A stretch of DNA of 64,000 bases from Brachionus manjavacas. Lineage: Eukaryota; Rotifera; Eurotatoria; Ploima; Brachionidae. The notes below the pieces were generated by a model. It made no database searches, was not told where the DNA came from, and saw nothing but the letters and a program-made list of their open reading frames with translations. The position numbers were made by a program, and so were the translations under genes. Positions 10,140-22,200 of this stretch are shown here, piece by piece. How positions within the stretch are numbered: the stretch's first letter is position 1; each line of letters begins with the position of its first letter. The stretch lies in NCBI GenBank assembly GCA_019054805.1, contig JAHQIY010000006.1, positions 2,790,001 through 2,854,000 of the forward strand, written 5' to 3'.

Positions 10140-12296
10140 ATGATATCAAATGAAGTGAGTCAAAGTTTGAACACAGATGATCAAAAACCCAAGGAAATCG
10201 GAAGTTTTATCATCGAGCAGCCATCAGTCCAAAATCACCAACAAAATAACATCAGCATGGAAGCTAAAAATTTAGCAAATCAACTTAGTTCCCAATCCCA
10301 TGTTCAGCTTAACTCAAGTACAACTAATTCCAACAACGTACCATTTATCATTCAAAATGGTAATATTTACCAGCTAACAACATCCACGGCCAATCAACTG
10401 AACCAATCTAATCTAATTCAAATACCAAATGATAGCCTTAAGACAAATCCCATAAAACTGACCAGTCTGAAGCATGCCAACGTTCTAAATCTAAACTCAA
10501 TTAATAAAGGAAGAATAATTTTGAAAACTAATCAAGGCGATTCAGCCCAGGGACAACAAGTTATTACGACCATATCGCCAAATTCCATAAACAATCAGCG
10601 AAATGTTCAACAAAATCAGACCAAAGGTTTAAATTTAGTTATGCAAAACTCGAGCCATCCTAAGCAATACATAATTGCTAACCAGCAAAACAAGCCACAG
10701 ATAACAGGTCAAAATGGTTCTCCCATAATTGTCCTTACACCTACTAACCGGACTGTTGGAGACCAAAATTTACAATTTTTGATACAACAAAAGTCTCAGA
10801 ATATCAATTTACCAAATAGTAATGCCACCACCACAGTTAATCTACCCAGCAATAGCTCCATTCCGCAAATAAAAACAAGTAATTTTCAGCAAAAGCTTTA
10901 CCTGCCTCAAACTGGTGCCAATGTGGCTAAAAAAAATATGAATGAAAATGAAATTAAAAGTGAAGAGATCAAAAGCTCAAATCCAAATTTAATACATTTG
11001 TTAAATTCCTCAGTAAATTCGGCCGAGGTTAAACAAGAACCAGTTGTTTCAATCAATCAGCCAAAGCTAGCTCACCAAAAGAGCCAAAAAGACGCTGTCA
11101 GCATTACACCCATTGCTACAAAGATTACTAATTTCCATTCAAGCGGTGCCAATTCAAGTGATTCGCTCCAGAAAGAAGAACTAAACGAGGCTGTTCTAAA
11201 TGAATGCATTCTTCCGGACACTAGAATTTTCGCCTCGTTGCTTAACAAAGACCACAGTCTTCCAACTACTAATTCCGACCAAAAAAATGAGATTAAATAC
11301 AAGACAGTTCTAATAGGAAACACTGAGCATGTTATTTTGGATAATTTGCAAAATTTGTCTGATTTTAAAGGAAATTTTGGTGAATTGAAAAATTTGGCTT
11401 GCTCAGTGGCAGACCATTTGAACAAGTCAGTGTCCATACCGGCCTTTCTGCTAATCGACTCAAAGTCTAGCATTGACAAAATTAAATCTCTTTTGGGTGA
11501 TATAAACATAAATCCAATTGTGATTGACACTTTAAGTCAGAATAGTCAGCAAGCTGATGCCAAAACAGGCATCGATCAGAACGCGGATCGAGAAAAATTT
11601 AACCAACATCATCAAAATTTGATAAAAAAACTAAGCTCTAGTCAGTCAGAGTCGGTCAGTAGTTGTCCTAGTCCAGTGCAAAACCAGGATGCCAGCAAGC
11701 AAAAAAAGAGTAGTACTCCGAAACGGAGAGCTGCCAAGCCGAGAAAACCTCAGATAATCATAAATTCAAATGGTACTCAAGTAAACAAGTCAAAATTGAC
11801 CATAAATGATCTAATCCAGCAAAATGCAATGAACCAGAGTCTGGAAATGGAAAAGTCTAGTGAGCCAACAGCAAAAAAAATCAGAACTATAAATCAATTG
11901 GTGAACGCTGCCGAGCCAAAAATGAATCAATCTGTGATCAATGCTCAGCCCATTCAGCACATTCAAGATTCTTTGCGAATTCCGGTCGGACAATCCATTA
12001 GGACCGAGGAGCCGAGAATTCAGCAAAGTAGTGACTGGTTAGACGAACAAATTCAATTAGCTAATGAATTTATTGACACATTGACTAAAAATGATGAGAA
12101 AGAGAAAAATTTTAAAGCAGACAATATAGATTTGATTAAAAATGAGCCAATTTTGGCACCAAATCTTGCAAATGACGAAAATGTACTAAATTCTGTAAAT
12201 AATTCAAATTTGCTTTCAGGTGATTATAATTTTGAAATAGATCCGTTTGATACGAATTTATATTTTTCATCAAATTTGAATGATATTGAATTTTAA
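10140..12296 (+). CDS. Q/N-rich putative nuclear regulator, 718 aa, single exon
   Basis: A single long open frame with an in-frame stop just before the ATG and a splice-acceptor-like TTTAAG at 10132-10137, so a 5' untranslated exon is likely. Residues 1-290 are rich in Gln, Asn and Ser with many IIQNGN-like hydrophobic patches. Three PsiKxE-type sumoylation motifs are visible (EIKSE, EVKQEP, LIKNEP). A basic cluster near residue 525 (PKRRAAKPRKPQ) can serve as nuclear localisation or DNA-contact segment. The C-terminal 45 residues are acidic and hydrophobic, ending NFEIDPFDTNLYF...NDIEF, like an activation domain. Base composition and codon use fit a real host gene. No named family was recognised; a transcriptional co-regulator is inferred only from composition and motifs. 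Confidence 0.7.
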   Translation: MISNEVSQSLNTDDQKPKEIGSFIIEQPSVQNHQQNNISMEAKNLANQLSSQSHVQLNSSTTNSNNVPFIIQNGNIYQLTTSTANQLNQSNLIQIPNDSLKTNPIKLTSLKHANVLNLNSINKGRIILKTNQGDSAQGQQVITTISPNSINNQRNVQQNQTKGLNLVMQNSSHPKQYIIANQQNKPQITGQNGSPIIVLTPTNRTVGDQNLQFLIQQKSQNINLPNSNATTTVNLPSNSSIPQIKTSNFQQKLYLPQTGANVAKKNMNENEIKSEEIKSSNPNLIHLLNSSVNSAEVKQEPVVSINQPKLAHQKSQKDAVSITPIATKITNFHSSGANSSDSLQKEELNEAVLNECILPDTRIFASLLNKDHSLPTTNSDQKNEIKYKTVLIGNTEHVILDNLQNLSDFKGNFGELKNLACSVADHLNKSVSIPAFLLIDSKSSIDKIKSLLGDININPIVIDTLSQNSQQADAKTGIDQNADREKFNQHHQNLIKKLSSSQSESVSSCPSPVQNQDASKQKKSSTPKRRAAKPRKPQIIINSNGTQVNKSKLTINDLIQQNAMNQSLEMEKSSEPTAKKIRTINQLVNAAEPKMNQSVINAQPIQHIQDSLRIPVGQSIRTEEPRIQQSSDWLDEQIQLANEFIDTLTKNDEKEKNFKADNIDLIKNEPILAPNLANDENVLNSVNNSNLLSGDYNFEIDPFDTNLYFSSNLNDIEF

Positions 12297-12814
12297 GCAT
12301 GTGTTCATGACAGTCTGGGTCTTCGCTCATGGTCCAATTTTATTAAGATGTTATTTTATTAAGTTATGAGTTTGTTTTTTTTTTAATTTTCCTTGAGAGA
12401 ATTAGGCTTGATGCAAATTCCCACGCTAGGTGTTGGAATTTTTATTTAAAACAAAAAATTCAAAATAACAAAGCCTAGTCAAATTTTATGCAATAACAAA
12501 TTTTTGTATTAATAGCTTATTTTTTGACGGTTTGAGATTTTTTTTAGCACAATTATTTTGATAAATTTTTATACTGAGAATAAATATTATTAATTAATAA
12601 ATTTAATAAATAAGTCAAATATTTTTTTTATTTTCACTATTCAAAATTAAAGGCTAAATTAAAATACAACGCCTCAAAAATCCATTATCTTTTATCTTTC
12701 ACGAATTTATGTAAAAAAAAATTTTCAAACAATTAATTTCTGATAACGAGCTAGAAATTTTTTTTCACACTTTAATAATAAAAAAAACAATTAACTTATA
12801 ATCTTTACTCATTA
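12297..12814. other. 3' flank of the Q/N-rich gene, AT-rich
   Basis: Contains AATAAA-type sequence near 12580-12610 that could end the transcript; nothing else is recognisable before the LINE tails begin. Confidence 0.4.
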
Positions 12815-12893
12815 AAAATTTATGAAGGAGAATTAGCTCGACACAGATTTAACAAATAAATAAAAAAATAAAATAAGTAAATAGTAGAAGAAA
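12815..12893 (+). mobile_element. 3' tail of a Jockey-like LINE copy
   Basis: The sequence GAAGGAGAATTAGCTCG followed by an ACAAATAAATAAA-type simple tail matches the 3' end of the LINE copy at 38350-38395 (GAAGGAGCTTTAGCTCGG then ACAAATAAATAAA). Only the last roughly 70 bp of the element remain, directly before the start of another copy at 12901. Confidence 0.65.
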
Positions 12894-12900
12894 CTTCCAA

Positions 12901-14925
12901 AGAACTCGTTGTCCATTACTTAGGAAAAGATTTAATCACTTAACCTCAGAGTTAAAAATCTCAGTATGAAAATTCTGGAATCAAAATTGGTTTGATTTCA
13001 TTCAGAAAATGGGGAAAAATCCACTTTCAAGCAGGCCTTTTTGGAAAAAAATAAACAAATTTAGAACACAGAAAGGATCAAAATTAATTCCAAATTTGAT
13101 CTCAAATAACAAAGAATTAAAAACTGATAAGGAAAAAGGAAAATGCTTCGGAGATATATTATCTTCAACATTTAGTCCACTCTGATCTAATAGATACTGA
13201 AAAAGATAATGAAATAATTAGCTTTAATTTTGAATACCTCAAAAATTACAATCAGTGTAATTTCAATAATCCTTTTGTCCAAACGAACTTACACTGGCTT
13301 TAAAAAGACTGAAGACTGTAGCGGCTTCAGGACCTGACCAAATACATAATCTATTGCTTAAAAATTTACCAAGAAATTCCTTAATAGAAATCTCAAAACT
13401 TTTTAACCTATCTCTGCGACGTGGTATTATTCCAAAATCATGGAAAACTGCGAACATAACTATGATTCAAAAAAAAGCATCTTCTCTACAAGATCCTTCA
13501 AACTACAGACCAATCAGTATAACAAGTTGCCTAGGACAGTTACTTGAGCGTATAATCTACACAAGACTCTACAATTTTTTAGAAAAAAATTTTTTACTTA
13601 TCCAGGAACAATCAGGATTTAGGAAACATCGGCGAACTTCCGATAATCTTTACTTTTTGATTCAAAAAATTGTAGAGTCATTTAATAGAAAGAAAAGAGT
13701 TTGTTCCCTTTCTTTGATATTTCTTAAGCCTTTGATAGGGTTTGGCACGAAGGTTTAATTTATAAATTAATAAAAAATAAATCCACCACAATACTTAATT
13801 AACTGGATTAGATCCTTCTTAGACTCAAGGACATTTAGGGTGAATGTGAATGACTACTTGAGCGACGAATATCAAATAACTGCAGGTGTTCCTCAAGGCT
13901 CAGTTATTAGTCCTCTTTTATTTAGCATTTATATTAATGATATCTCTAAAAGAAACAAAACAAATAATGAATACTCTCTTCTTTTTGCAGATGATCTATT
14001 TACTTTTTTTATTTACAACAAAAAGGGAAATCTTGAAAATAAGATAAATAAATACACCAACGAGCTAGAACAATGGCTAATTAAGTGGAAAATGAAGATG
14101 TCAGTTGAAAAGTCGTGTAGTAGTATTCTCTAAGTACAAGAAAGAAAGTGATAATCTTAACTTAAAAATTTATGGAAATAGAATAAAAAGCCAAAAAGAA
14201 ATTAAGTTTCTAGGTATTAAATTTTATTCTAAATTAAATTTTAATACACTGGTTGACGAAATAAAAGAACGTTGCAATACAAGGCTAAATCTAATTAAGA
14301 TTCTGTCAAACAAAAAATGAGGTCTTAATCAAAAAACGTTGGGAAATCTTTATAAATCTTTAGTTGGTTCAATTCTAGACTATTCGTTTCCTTGCTTGAA
14401 TTCATTTTCAGAAAATAATATCAAAAAGTTAGAAGCAATTCAGAATACAGCAGTCAGATCTATCCTCAGATTAAAATATGATACTCCCTCCAGCATCATG
14501 CATCAGGATGCTTTTAATAAACTTAAATTACTTACAGTCTCAAATGGGCTTTTTGAGTTGAGTGAGAGATATGTTGGGACAGGACTGAGCATTTCCATTC
14601 CATTGGTTGTCAGACTGGTGGATGAATACAAAGCGGGTTTCGAATCAAGAAATATCGAATACCCGACTCCATTGTGTAATTGCTACCTTACAATTTCCTC
14701 TTTTTTTCCTGAAACTTAAACTATGTAAACCTGAATGACTTAAAACTCTCATCATTATCATATATCTATTTTTTATTCCAGGTTATTAACTCTTACAAAC
14801 TTTATTCATATTTTTTTTTTTTTTTTTTTTAACTTTTTTAATTTTTAATTTTACTTAACTTAATTTTTATTTTTTATTTTTATTCTGAAACAAATAAATA
14901 AAAATAAAAATAAATAAATACGAGT
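12901..14925 (+). mobile_element. Jockey-like LINE, 5'-truncated and decayed (reverse transcriptase)
   Basis: The pre-reverse-transcriptase segment gives NPLSSRPFWKKINKFRTQKG. The transcriptase follows: SGPDQIHNLLLKNLP, NYRPISITSCLGQLLERIIY, QEQSGFRKHRRTSDNLYFLI, then FFDIS-stop-AFDRVWHEG, where a stop replaces the usual Lys. It continues with AGVPQGSVISPLLFSIYIND, YSLLFADDLFTFFIYN, KEIKFLGIKF and the C-terminal IQNTAVRSILRLKYDTPS. At least four frame breaks are present, so this copy is dead. The 3' end has a poly-T patch and ends near 14880-14925 in an AAATAAATAAAAATA tail. Copies of the same family lie at 37500-38400 and 31838-32250, and part of one at 8978-9215. Confidence 0.87.
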
Positions 14926-15328
14926 ATGTTGAATACAAATGCATGTTTTGGAGGGACCAAGACAATATTGTATCGAAAACAACCGGAGTTCGACCTGTTC
15001 AATCGTATCACGCATTCAACTGCCCAGCTGAAATTCGAGTTATGTGTAAAAAACGTGAGAAAAACAAATAGCTCCAACAAAAGCACAAAGAAAGAGAAAA
15101 CTAAAAGAGAACGAATCAAAACAAAGTAAGAAAGCTAAGCTTGATGATGTAGTTGTTGATCAAGCACATAATGAAGAGTCGAATACTTGCAAATTATGTC
15201 TAAATTTGTTAGAAGAAAATTCTCTTAATTGTAGAACTTGTAACTTTTCTTTTCATAGATCTTGTGTTAAGGGTTATATCCCATTAAAGAAATCTTGGTC
15301 TTGCAAGGGTTGTAAAAAATCTAATTGA
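14926..15328 (+). pseudogene. LINE ORF1-like fragment with PHD-type zinc finger
   Basis: Two frames are needed. The first (14926-15124) is Lys-rich at its end (KSTKKEKTKRERIKTK). After a one-base frame change, 15122-15328 reads KKAKLDDVVVDQAHNEESN, then CKLCLNLLEEN, LNCRTCNFSFHRSC and SWSCKGCKKSN-stop. The order Cys4-His-Cys3 is that of a PHD finger. Jockey/CR1-clade LINEs often carry such a finger in their first open frame, and this piece directly follows a LINE tail, so I read it as the truncated start of another LINE. A host PHD pseudogene is the alternative. Confidence 0.55.
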
Positions 15329-16225
15329 ATCTTGTATTCTTTTCTTTATTTTTTTTCATTTTAAATAAAATTTTCACACTTAATTATCTTTTTCTAGCCC
15401 CTTATAAATTTTTACACATATTTTATCTACCTATAGAAAATTTTTTTTTCAGATAGTTATGTCGTAAGACAATGCTACGGAAAGATATTTTACTTATATG
15501 TAGCATCTTCCATGATTCAAGATTCAACAATCACCAACAATCAATTTAACAATCAATTTTGACTGTTTGTTCTCTTTTTTTTCAATAAATACTTATGAGA
15601 TAAAAGTGGAGATGCATTATTTTTAAAACAATAAATTTGCTTCAAACTGAACATATTCTATTGATACAAAATATTTATATATATTTTAAACTATTCCATA
15701 CTTTTGACTCAATTGATTGAAGTTTTAGTTTTTTTTTATTTTTTTTCTTTAAAACCGCCTTGGATACTTTCTAAACAAACTAGCTTGATTCACTCGAAAA
15801 ATTTGATTTATGACATACAAACTACAGTTAACTTAAAGCTTCAATTGAAATTTCAAGTTTTCTTGAATATGAACAAAATTCCAGTAAAATTTAAAAAATA
15901 ACAATAATTAAATAAATATTTTTGTTTCCAATTGATTTTATTTATTTTTTAATTCATCCTCTTTAAACGCATCCAAACTATGAATTGCGCAATTTGTCTA
16001 AAATTAAAATTTACCAATTTATTTCAGATGGTTGTCTACAGAAACTTTACAAATTTGTTTTTTTGTTGAGTTGAATTTGAAATCTAATTCAGAAATGAGA
16101 AAAATCTTAAGAATTTTTCATATAATTATAATTTCCATCGGAAAATTTTTGTTATTTTGGAAAGTGCCAAACATTATTCCATTTGTAGACCATTACCAGG
16201 ATCGTTTTTTACTTATGCCCAAGAA
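15329..16225. other. AT-rich interval before the ARMC5-like gene
   Basis: A 65-codon open stretch at 15704-15901 has no ATG and no family likeness. The final 200 bases run into the ARMC5 frame, which is open upstream of the chosen ATG, so a further 5' coding segment cannot be ruled out. Confidence 0.4.
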
Positions 16226-19200
16226 ATGAGTGTTAAACATGTAACAAATGAAGCTTGCGCCACATCTAGTCATAAGCAACAATTAAAAGTGGATAAAGTT
16301 GAGCAAATTCCACTAGAGGATAAGCTTAAAACATTGGAAAGTTCATTGAGCAGATCATTCAAGCCAGAGCTCATAAATTCTGTCATTTATTTAATTCGCG
16401 TCGAATGCCAAGACCAAAGTGGTTTTGATTCCAATTTGGACAAACTAAATTGGTCAAAATTGGACTACTTTACGCAGCAACTAAAAAAAATCGTGAAAAA
16501 TAAGACACATTTATTTTTATTAAATTCTCAAATGAATGTATCATCAGGACACCATCGTAAACAAAAGCATGACGAAGAATCTCTAAACGACTCAAACCGA
16601 GACTATTCTGTGTTAATTAATGATTTTTCATCGCCTCATTCTGTGTCAGAATATTTCTATCTAAACCAAATTTTAGTTCGTTTAATTTTCAAATTATTTA
16701 AGTCAAAATTAAATTCCAACGAAATTTTTAGATCCGATTATGATGTAAATAACTCACAAAAATTCTACAACCTAAGCATGATTTTGTTGAGCTCATTGGC
16801 CGACTTGTGTTTCTACGAAGAGGTCAGAATTCAAGTGATTCATGACGCCAATTTAAAGTGCTTGTTGGAAATTTTTTCCACACTTACTTTGCTAGAGTTG
16901 GAAATAAATTTTAAGCGAGCAAAAAAATCCAATTGTGTTCAATTGATGGAGAAGTTCTGGTCCAAAATGTGTCGTTTATGTGCCAATATATGTCAGGAAA
17001 AAGCCAATCAACGAGTAAAACACCTGTTTTCCAAAGGTATATTTTAGCTAAACACTTTTTTGATTCAGATTAAAAATTTCAAGAAATTCATCAGCCTTTT
17101 AGGTATTGATTTAAATGATTTAGTCAATACAAGGGTTTCATGATGATGCTAAGAAAAATGGCTCATGAGAAACAAGCTTTTTAAGATTATTCATATTTTT
17201 TAAGATTTTATGGCAAGCTTAGCAAAGTGCTTGGACCAGCAGCAGGTTGCTTTGGTGACCAATGCAAATGATGCAACTACAGAATCAGACTTGGATTTAT
17301 ACCATTCTCTAATCAGATTTATCAAGTGAGAATTCATTTTTAATTTTCTATCTAAAAGTTGAGATTTATTCGCATGGGAATCAAAAACTGAAATTCTAAA
17401 TTATTAATTTAAGTTTAAGGCTATTTTTGTTTTGTAAAAAATTTTTTTTTGATAGAAATGAGGAAAGAAACTTTTCTTGCTTTTTTTTAAAATAAATAAT
17501 CAAAAATAAATATAATAATAGTTTATTAGACCGATGTACTACACTTAAGTCCATTTATAGATATTTATTTTAATGCTGACCAAATATTACTATTTACTCT
17601 GGAAATTTTAGCTTTTTTTGACTATTATTGTTATTGATTTTTTAATGAACCCCACTAGTTTGCTTTGGGAAGAATTTATTTTCATCAGCTAACTATCTTT
17701 TAATCAGCAACAAAATTTTTTTTTTACCAGAAAATTATATTCTTTAAAAAAAATTGGAAACAAAAATTTGAGAAAAAAAAACAAAAAGCGCACAAAAAAT
17801 CTTATTTCTTGCAGTTTGGCAAATTTCATTAGCAATCACTGGAATCTGGAATTAATGAAATGTTGTAGTACAGGTCTTGTTTTTGAAGATATTTTACGTA
17901 AATTGAAAATACTTTTAAGCCACTTATTTTCAATTTAAATCCTTTAAATTGTGGTCAAATCTCTTTTAAATGATGCCAAAGATAAAATAAATTCTGCATA
18001 TTGTCACAATAATTCCTTGTCAAATAGTCAGACTAACAAATTCATGTTAAAAGTTGACAAGCTGTGTTATTTATAGATTTTCCAAATATTGATTCATACT
18101 ATCTATTACTGATCGCTCAACTATTCAATATAAAAAAGACTAAAATGTGCAGATTTTTTTTTTGTGTATAATTCTTTTAGAATCATTTGGCAAGATTTTT
18201 TTTGAAATTGAACATTTTTACAATGATACTTTAAGTAAAAAATGCCCCAAAAAAAGACATTGTGAGTTTAGGAACAAAGAACAAAAAAAATTTTAATTGA
18301 AATAAGTATTTTACTATTATTCTAAAAATTGCTCAGCCAAATGAATCAGCTGAAACAAACTTTGTACCGCCCAAATTACCCAAATTTTGTTTCTGTAATA
18401 ACTCTAAGTAAATGAGCTGATTTTAGCTTTTAAAACGCGTATAATATTTTTAAATAACAATAATATGCAATTTAAAAACTAAAATACTGAATTAGGAACA
18501 AAATAAAAGCATTTTAGTTCTTTTTGTAATTAATGTCAATTACATTTAAATTGATTACTATTTTTCATTTATAAATATATAATTGATTGAAATGAAACTC
18601 TTATACAATCAAAAAAAAACAAAATTATTTATTAATTAATCCTATAATGTTTAAAAAAATAGCCACTTTGAAATTTTTTTTATTTTTCTTGTTTTGTTTT
18701 TCAAATTAACACTTTTGATTATACTTAAATGTAAACCAATCTAGCCTTATCTCCAGTTCGATATAATTAATCGAATAAATAAATAAATCTTTAAAATAAC
18801 TCGGGAATTTAAAAAAAAAGGCCTGTAATTGAAGAAATTCCTAGTAGCATATCTCAAGATCAGGCCTTTGAGGCTAATACTAAAGGAAAAACTAGAGGAA
18901 AAGGTAAAAGTTATTTTCCTTTCTGTAGTTTTCGCTCCTTGGAGGATGCTAAAAAATACCTCGATAGAGAATTTGATTTTTTTGTCCTTAAAAAATATAT
19001 TTTGTTTTTAATTTTATTTTTTTGTTCTAATTAGATAATTAGTACTATATATGATATATTTCTAAAAAAAAGTAATAAATAAATAATTTTGTTCCAAATT
19101 CAGTATTTTAGTTTTTTTTTTGCATAAAATAAACCCAGGTAATAATTACATGCCCTTTTAAAAACGTAAAGAAAAGATTTATTCTTTTTTTTTTCTAAAA

Positions 19201-22200
19201 TCAAGTCAATAAACAATAAATATCAATGAAATAAAAAGCTCTATCATAATAAAAATTTTTTTTTCATTTTTGCCTTTTCATTAAACTAATCTTCTGCAAT
19301 TCTAGGTTTATTTCATTTGGTTTGGTCAAGGTACCATGAAATTAAATTTTTACTAATTTTTTCAAGTCTTTCTAAAAAATAAAAGATTTACAAAATTGTA
19401 AGTAAGACCTTATAGTTTAAACGATTTAGAATATACAGCAAATTTGATGGCATTTAAATTACAGAAATTAGACAAGTTTTTTTGATCGCCCAATTTTTCG
19501 CTCAAACATTAAAAAAGTAATTATGACTAAATATTAAATTTTAAGGAAAGCTTTCAAAAGAAAAATCAAAAGTAAATTTATTAAAATCTGCGAAAATTAA
19601 AGTAAAAATCTAATCAAAATTTGGTTGATAATTTAAAAATTTATTTTTCAATTATTTAATTTTCTAAAATCAAAAAAAATATTTATATTCCTTTCGATCG
19701 TTCTATATTGGAAGCAAATTAGCAAATTAAATGATCAAACCTTCATAATCATGTTCAAAAATTTTCTAAAAAAAAAGTATTTTTAACTAAAAAATTAAAT
19801 GCCAAAACACATTTTCATGTATAGCAAACCATGTTAGACCATATCCAAGAATTGTGCATAATTTTACAGGCATCATTGCAAATTTTCATCACCATCAGGA
19901 AAAATTGATCATTAACTATAACTTACCAGTAAATTCTTATTTAGATTTCTTGCAAGATAATTGTTTTTCAAATTAATTAATTATAGATGTAATAGCAGTA
20001 GAAGTGTCCTAAGCGATTGTTTAATCCTTTAAAAGAAAATTGAATTTTAAGGCTAAAACTTTAAGTGTCAAAGCGATCGAAATAATTTTAAAGTTGTAAA
20101 TAATTTTTTTTAATCTATGCACAGATATGGTTTTGAGTTTAAAATTTAATTTCAGATCTAAAATTAAACTCTGCAGAATAAATTGCACATTATAAGACCC
20201 ATACTATTTAATTGATGTTTTTTTTTAAATTCGTAATTTTGTGTAGAATTTTGAATATTTTAAAGTAAAGTTTTAAAAATTAAATATCTTCATTACTTAT
20301 CAGTAAATGAATTTATTTAAAATTGAAAATTTGATCGATTTGGCATTTTAAATTTAGCTTAAATTCTAACCAAAATTTCAATTTGCCCATTCAAGAATTC
20401 GGATCAATGAATCAGATACATTAGAATAAATATATTAATTTGAGCAGCTTTAAAAAATAGTTTTTTTTTAAAAAATGGAAAAATATTTCTCTTAAAATCT
20501 TATTCTAATTGGATTTATTTAGAACTCGCTTTGTTCCTTCAAATTAATTTTATTTTGGAAAAAAAAAAATATTTTTAAATTTTAAGATATGCGAGTGAAA
20601 TAGAAAATTGTAGCAAACTAGTCATTCAAAACCGTATTCTAGTATTTTTGTGTATTTATATGTACAAATTAAACAAAAACTTAAAATTGTCAAACGCTGA
20701 TAAAAGTACAAAATTGAAAGAAAATCAAAAATCAGATGCAACTGCTACCACTGATAATTTAAGCACGCCAATACCCATAAACTCAAAGCATTATTTCTTA
20801 TTCAAAGACCTGGTGAAACAATTTTTAATCGCATTAGACTCTTGGCCAAGCAGCTCAGAGTTTTACAATCAAATAATTGAAGGACTATTTATTGAACACT
20901 TGTTATGGATCCAGAACAAGTCAACAAACAATCTTAACATCTTATCCAAAGAGTCCAAGCCAGATCAAAAATTCGACTACTGTGAGTTTTCCTTCAACTT
21001 GCTCTACAAACTTTGCCGAGACTATCACGCTTGTCGGGCTGAATTTGGCCGCATTGGCGGAATCAGCAAGTATATCCAAAAAATTGAGGCTATGACACCA
21101 AATTTTTCCCCAAGTATTAACAAAAAAGTGGTAAATTTTTCCTATCTGAAAGAGTATACCATCTTAATAGACATCATATGCCTCACATGCAAGGAGTCTG
21201 TCAACCGGTTGAGGTACAAAGATCAGGGGCTGTTGGTTAACCTGATCAAATTGCAGCACACACTGAAGCAAAATAAGGACGAAATCAATAAACTTTACAA
21301 AAATGACCAACAAGCCGAAGATATATCTTTTATAGATTCGACACTTTACAACAAAATTCTGGTTGCTTTGTGCTGCTTTGCCCATGATCAAGACTCAATG
21401 AACATTCTATTGAACAATTCTTTAGTAGATTGTCTCTTGGGATATTTACACGAAGGTCGGGAACTAAAGAAAAGAAACGAGGAGGAAAAAATGGAATTGC
21501 TGGTAGAAAACGATTTGGATGAGAACAAAATTTTTAGTTTAAAAAAACTCCTAAACCTCTCTGATGAAACCAGAACAAACAGTAAGAAACGCAAGACTTT
21601 TGACTCGGTCGAGAGTGGCCAAAAGGCGAAACGAGTGAATAGTGAACTCTCAGCTATTCTGTCTTCATCTCCTCCATTCCTGCCGACTTTTCAACCAAGC
21701 GATGCTCCCAATTTTGAAAACCACGCAACTAGTCCGACTGAAAGTTGTCTCAGCCTCAGTCCAAACATTTACACTTCTTCTTCTCCGCCATACATTCAAT
21801 CCCGGTGCAGCTCAGCTCAAATTTTCCAAGGCCTCTCACCCAATTTTTATTCGAGCCTATCACCGACTACTTCCAGTGATTTGCCCAGCTCTCCGAGCTA
21901 TTTTAACTTCAATGGCGACCAAGAAATCGAGAATGAGAGACAAATAAAATTTTCTCCATCTATAAACGACGAGGCCAGCTGCTCATCAGCATGTACCAGC
22001 GAAAACGAAGAAATAATGGAAGAGGAAATAGACTTGAAGAAAGAAGAGGCCAGCGACGACGCAAATGAAAATATTAGCCAAAATATTGAGTCAATCAACC
22101 ATACTGAAGCGTGTGTGTTTTATGTTCTGTCACAATTGTCTCATGGTGATAAGCCTTCGGTGCATCTGTTCCAAAATTTTGACTCCATAGTCACAGCTTT

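Noticed and set aside
11072-11530. 152-codon minus-strand frame inside the Q/N-rich gene
   Set aside because: It is the shadow of the 718-codon plus-strand frame, with no start context or family likeness.
14636-14650. GGTTTCGAATC resembling a tRNA B box (also near 31966 and 38119)
   Set aside because: It recurs at the same place in three LINE copies and no cloverleaf can be built around it.
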